From positions 1-37,894 of the forward strand of contig CACGWC010000010.1 of NCBI GenBank assembly GCA_902576785.1: 37,894 bases of DNA. Reading direction: 5' to 3'. This DNA is from an uncultured Pelagibacteraceae bacterium. Its GTDB lineage: Bacteria > Pseudomonadota > Alphaproteobacteria > Pelagibacterales > Pelagibacteraceae. Under the pieces are notes generated by a model. It saw only the letters and a list, made by a program, of their open reading frames with translations, made no database searches and was not told the DNA's origin. Positions within the stretch are counted from its first letter, which is position 1. Each line of letters starts with the position of its first letter. This document shows positions 34,895-37,894 of the stretch, in pieces. Made by a program: the position numbers and the translations under genes.

Positions 34895-35968
34895 ATGATC
34901 ATTTCAGACATAAAAAATAAAATTATTAATGGAGATAGTATTAAAGAATTAAAAAAAATTCCTGCTGAAAGTTTTGATCTGATATTTGCAGATCCACCTT
35001 ACAACCTTCAACTGAAAAAAGAATTAAGTCGACCTGATAGATCTAAAGTCGATGCTGTAAACGATGCGTGGGATAAATTTGAAAGTTTTAAAAGTTATGA
35101 TGAGTTTTCAGTTCAATGGCTTAAAGAATGTAAAAGAATTTTAAAAAAAAATGGATCTATATGGGTCATAGGAAGTTATCATAATATTTTTAGAGTTGGT
35201 TCAAAAATGCAAGATTTAGGTTTTTGGATACTAAATGATGTGATTTGGAATAAAAATAACCCTATGCCAAATTTTAGAGGAACACGTTTTACAAATGCGC
35301 ACGAAACACTTATATGGGCATCAAAAAGTGAAGGTTCAAAATATACTTTTAATTATCAATCACTTAAATGTTTAAACGATGATCTACAGATGAGATCTAC
35401 ATGGAATTTACCTATATGTAATGGAAAAGAAAGACTTAAAAATAATGGTAATAAAGTTCACTCAACACAAAAGCCAGAGTCTTTATTGCATAGAATAATA
35501 TTAGCATCATCTAATAAAGGTGATTTAATATTGGACCCGTTTCTCGGTACGGGAACAACTGCTGTAGTTTCAAAAAAGTTAGGTAGAAATTATTTTGGGA
35601 TAGAAAAAGAAAAAAACTATTTTGAAGCTGCAAGTAAAAGAATTAAAAATACAAAAATTATAGAAGATGAATATTTAGATACTATAAAAAATAATAGATC
35701 CAAACCAAGAGTGCCATTTGGATCTTTGGTTGAATTAGGAATTATTAAACCTGGTACTGAAATTTTTGATCAAAAAAAACAAATCAATGCGAAAATTATG
35801 ATTGATGGTAGTATAAAATATCGGAAATCAGAAGGATCAATTCATAAAGTTGCTGCACAAATATTAGGTGCTGAGAGCTGTAACGGTTGGACTTTTTGGT
35901 ATTATAAATCAGGTAATTCACTCAAACCAATTGATGATTTGAGGCAAAGACTAAGGCCAACTACTTAA
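34895..35968 (+). CDS. ccrM: CcrM-type adenine DNA methyltransferase (GANTC)
   Basis: CcrM methylates adenine in GANTC and is a cell-cycle methylase of alphaproteobacteria. The 357 residues begin with a beta-class N6-adenine methyltransferase arrangement: catalytic motif DPPYNLQL (33-40), then KPESLLHRII, and the SAM motif LDPFLGTGTTAV. A C-terminal region of about 85 residues (FGSLVELGIIKPGTEIFD ... LGAESCNGWTFWYY) is typical of CcrM and not of restriction methylases. No restriction endonuclease gene is nearby. It has its own promoter with GANTC sites. The stop shares TTAA with the convergent monooxygenase gene. Confidence 0.95.
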   Translation: MIISDIKNKIINGDSIKELKKIPAESFDLIFADPPYNLQLKKELSRPDRSKVDAVNDAWDKFESFKSYDEFSVQWLKECKRILKKNGSIWVIGSYHNIFRVGSKMQDLGFWILNDVIWNKNNPMPNFRGTRFTNAHETLIWASKSEGSKYTFNYQSLKCLNDDLQMRSTWNLPICNGKERLKNNGNKVHSTQKPESLLHRIILASSNKGDLILDPFLGTGTTAVVSKKLGRNYFGIEKEKNYFEAASKRIKNTKIIEDEYLDTIKNNRSKPRVPFGSLVELGIIKPGTEIFDQKKQINAKIMIDGSIKYRKSEGSIHKVAAQILGAESCNGWTFWYYKSGNSLKPIDDLRQRLRPTT

Positions 35969-37089
35969 TTTCTATAAATTTTTCCAAGATAACTCTCTAG
36001 AAATTTTTTATTTTTTGATAAAAATTTCAAAACAATATTTCTAATTAATATTATTATTGGATTAGTTAAATGGAAGGCAAAATGGTTTAATTTTGATCTT
36101 TTATTTACTAGTAATATTTTACTTATCTTATCTTTATAAATACTATTTGAATTTGTAATATTTTCTAAGATACCATTTGCTGTTTCAATACTTTGAGAAG
36201 CGCCTTGCGCAAAAGAAGGTGGAAAAGTAAATAAAGCATCACCACTCAAATAAGTATTTTGATATTTTAGTGTGGGTAATTCAGTGCTCACAAATACAGG
36301 AAAACACTTTAAATTTACTAAATTTTCCAAATTTATAATAGAATTTTTTGAAATAAAGTCTTTTAAAGATTTTATAGATGTTTCTGAATTAAGAATATTT
36401 TTATCTTCAATTTCTTTAGTAGTTAGTTTCTTTTTGATTATAGCAACGAAATTGTATTCGAGTTTTTGATTTACAGGATAAGTTACATAGTGAAAATTTG
36501 AACCCATATAAACAGAAATATTATCTTTTTCATGTTGTTTTAAATTCGCCCTTAAAGCAATGTTGCCATTAAAAATTGGATTTAAATGATTATTAGATAT
36601 TTGGGATTTTAATTTTGAAAAAACACCGTCTGCAATTACTATATAATCGAAACTTTCATTCTTATTATTCCAAGAAATCTTTATTTTTTCATTATATTCG
36701 ATATTTTGAATATCAGCTTTAAATTGAATTTTTTCCTCAGGAATATTACCAATTAAAAACTTTATTAATGTTGATCTTTTAAGTGTTGTGTAACGGTCGT
36801 TTACATTATTGAATTGCTTTAAATCAATTTCACAAATCTTTTTAATATTATTAGCCTGGAAAAAATTAACTTTTGTTGGATAATAAACATCTGATGCTGA
36901 AATATTTTTAAATCCTATTTTATTCAACAAATTAATACTATTAACTGAAAGTTGAATGCCATAACCTTCATTTAAATTGAGGTAATCTTTTTTTTCAAAG
37001 ATTTTATAGTCTATTTCAGTATTTTTGTTTAATTCATTTGCAAGATACAAACCAGATATGCCAGCTCCAACAATTGCAACTTTTTTCAT
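35965..37089 (-). CDS. FAD-dependent monooxygenase (salicylate hydroxylase/UbiH-like)
   Basis: This 374-residue class A flavoprotein monooxygenase shows GAGISG (8-13), EGYGIQLSVNSINLLNKIG, the TTLKRSTLIKFL helix, the FAD/NADPH motif IADGVFSKLK and the second FAD motif LSGDALFTFPPSFAQGASQS. It should hydroxylate an aromatic or related compound using NAD(P)H and oxygen. A ubiquinone ring hydroxylase is possible, but no ubiquinone gene is adjacent, so the substrate is open. A hydrophobic stretch with basic residues near the C terminus (about 340-358) may touch the membrane. It overlaps mutY by 4 bp (ATGA), so they are cotranscribed. Confidence 0.82.
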   Translation of the reverse strand: MKKVAIVGAGISGLYLANELNKNTEIDYKIFEKKDYLNLNEGYGIQLSVNSINLLNKIGFKNISASDVYYPTKVNFFQANNIKKICEIDLKQFNNVNDRYTTLKRSTLIKFLIGNIPEEKIQFKADIQNIEYNEKIKISWNNKNESFDYIVIADGVFSKLKSQISNNHLNPIFNGNIALRANLKQHEKDNISVYMGSNFHYVTYPVNQKLEYNFVAIIKKKLTTKEIEDKNILNSETSIKSLKDFISKNSIINLENLVNLKCFPVFVSTELPTLKYQNTYLSGDALFTFPPSFAQGASQSIETANGILENITNSNSIYKDKISKILLVNKRSKLNHFAFHLTNPIIILIRNIVLKFLSKNKKFLESYLGKIYRN

Positions 37090-37894
37090 TCAGATTTTGA
37101 GATGGTATAAAATATTTTTTTGGTAAATGATGGAATTATTTCTGAGCTTAATTTGTCTTTTTTAATTAATATTTTATTTTTAATCTTTGGAGGTCTCTTT
37201 GCATTATTTAGCAAAATTTTCATTTCCATATTAGATAATTTTATATTAATTTTTTTATTATTTGAATAATTATACTTACTTTCTCGAACTTCAGTCATAG
37301 GAAAAATTGGCATATTTTTTAAAAATTTAAATTTATCATTTTTGACTAATAAGTAGTTATTATGTTTTTTGTAAATAGTCGCTTCGAAATATTTAGTTTT
37401 TATTTCTTTATTAAATTTGGTCAATTCAAAATCATTTTTTTTAAAAGATATACAATTTTTATTTAATGGACATTCTTTACAACTTGGATTTTTTGGTTTG
37501 CAAATTAAAGCGCCTATTTCCATAATTGCTTGTGAGTAATCGCTGGCACGATCGGACAGTCCAAAAAAATTAATTTTTGTTTTTAAAAAATCTTTAGATA
37601 TTTCGTTCTGCTTTTTTAAATATAAAGTTCTTTTAAGAATTCTCTCTACATTTCCATCTAAAGGAATAGTTTTAACGTTAAATGCTATAGACATTATTGC
37701 TTTAGATGTATATTCACCTACTCCTGGTAATTGTATTAACTTTTCATAAGATTTTGGCAACTTACCATGGAAATCTCTAACAATTATAATTGCACTTTTT
37801 TTTAGATTTCTTGCTCTTGAATAATAACCAAGACCTTCCCAATGTTTCATTAAGATCTTTTCGTCGACATTTGCCAATGATTGAAAGGTTGGAA
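37086..37894 (-). CDS. mutY: A/G-specific adenine glycosylase (5' end beyond window)
   Basis: MutY removes adenine mispaired with 8-oxoguanine. The frame is open through the right edge of the window, reading PTFQSLANVDEKILMKHWEG, so the start is outside; the TTG at 37877 is internal. The helix-hairpin-helix LPGVGEYTSKAI, the catalytic-aspartate segment PLDGNVERI and the 4Fe-4S ligands in C-x6-C-x2-C-x5-C (CKPKNPSCKECPLNKNC) are present. The C-terminal 8-oxoG recognition domain is compact, about 110 residues after the cluster, ending in SEIIPSFTKKIF. It is cotranscribed with the FAD monooxygenase. Confidence 0.95.
   Translation of the reverse strand, partial: PTFQSLANVDEKILMKHWEGLGYYSRARNLKKSAIIIVRDFHGKLPKSYEKLIQLPGVGEYTSKAIMSIAFNVKTIPLDGNVERILKRTLYLKKQNEISKDFLKTKINFFGLSDRASDYSQAIMEIGALICKPKNPSCKECPLNKNCISFKKNDFELTKFNKEIKTKYFEATIYKKHNNYLLVKNDKFKFLKNMPIFPMTEVRESKYNYSNNKKINIKLSNMEMKILLNNAKRPPKIKNKILIKKDKLSSEIIPSFTKKIFYTISKSE

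Noticed and set aside
1..37894. Search for transposases, integrases, phage genes, CRISPR repeats, restriction or toxin-antitoxin systems.
   Set aside because: None found. The only DNA methylase is CcrM-type without a nuclease partner, and all genes look like vertically inherited core genes.

Overview
This window looks like core genome of a streamlined marine alphaproteobacterium of the SAR11 clade (Candidatus Pelagibacter or a close relative). The evidence is the very low G+C (roughly 30% by eye), lysine- and asparagine-rich proteins, almost no intergenic DNA, and alphaproteobacterial gene neighbourhoods (petP/petR-type regulators, petABC beside trmL-hemF, ubiK-lgt-midA-pgeF, a TPR gene before ispE, a CcrM methylase). 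I see no mobile element, integrase, CRISPR array or rRNA. No stretch over about 110 bp lacks a protein gene, and the longest such stretch holds a tRNA.

Layout: 1-3672 carries the 3' end of carA and all of carB (pyrimidine and arginine precursor synthesis). 3675-5284 (minus) is a small operon of a 2-oxoglutarate/Fe(II) oxygenase-like protein and an ELM1-family protein. 5306-7711 holds trxB, an extended SDR and a PsiE-like membrane protein. 7714-8901 (minus) is aspC. 8938-15687 is one tight run: uvrB, a pteridine-reductase-like SDR, an unrecognised exported cysteine-rich hydrolase-like protein, folB, uvrC and pgsA. 15684-16565 (minus) is ilvE, divergent from petP, petR and a histidine kinase (16625-19026). 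ubiK (minus) is divergent from lgt, a MidA-type methyltransferase gene, pgeF, prs, rplY, pth and ychF (19298-25212). petABC (minus, 25189-27763) encodes the whole cytochrome bc1 complex and is divergent from trmL, hemF and greA (27824-29605). On the minus strand from 33506 down to 29602 lie a TPR protein, ispE, tRNA-Gln(UUG) and cca. 33517-35968 has a uracil-DNA glycosylase, rnhB and ccrM. 35965 to the window end (minus) has an FAD monooxygenase and mutY, which is cut by the window edge.

Themes: DNA maintenance (uvrB, uvrC, a uracil-DNA glycosylase, mutY, rnhB, ccrM); respiration and its likely regulators (petABC, hemF, ubiK, a MidA/NDUFAF7 homologue, petP/petR/kinase); tRNA biology (cca, trmL, pth, tRNA-Gln). 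All seven convergent gene pairs are separated by at most 2 bp or overlap, several sharing stop-codon bases. Divergent pairs are only 10 to 60 bp apart.

The two most interesting regulatory observations are: (1) a perfect 8-bp inverted repeat with two GANTC sites (the target expected for CcrM) placed between the -35 and -10 of the ccrM promoter and running into the -10; and (2) a tRNA-Gln whose encoded CCA end lies 3 nt before the start codon of cca, the gene for the CCA-adding enzyme. The least explained protein is the exported, eight-cysteine, GxSxG-containing protein between the pteridine-reductase-like gene and folB. I found no clear new multi-gene defence or mobile system.
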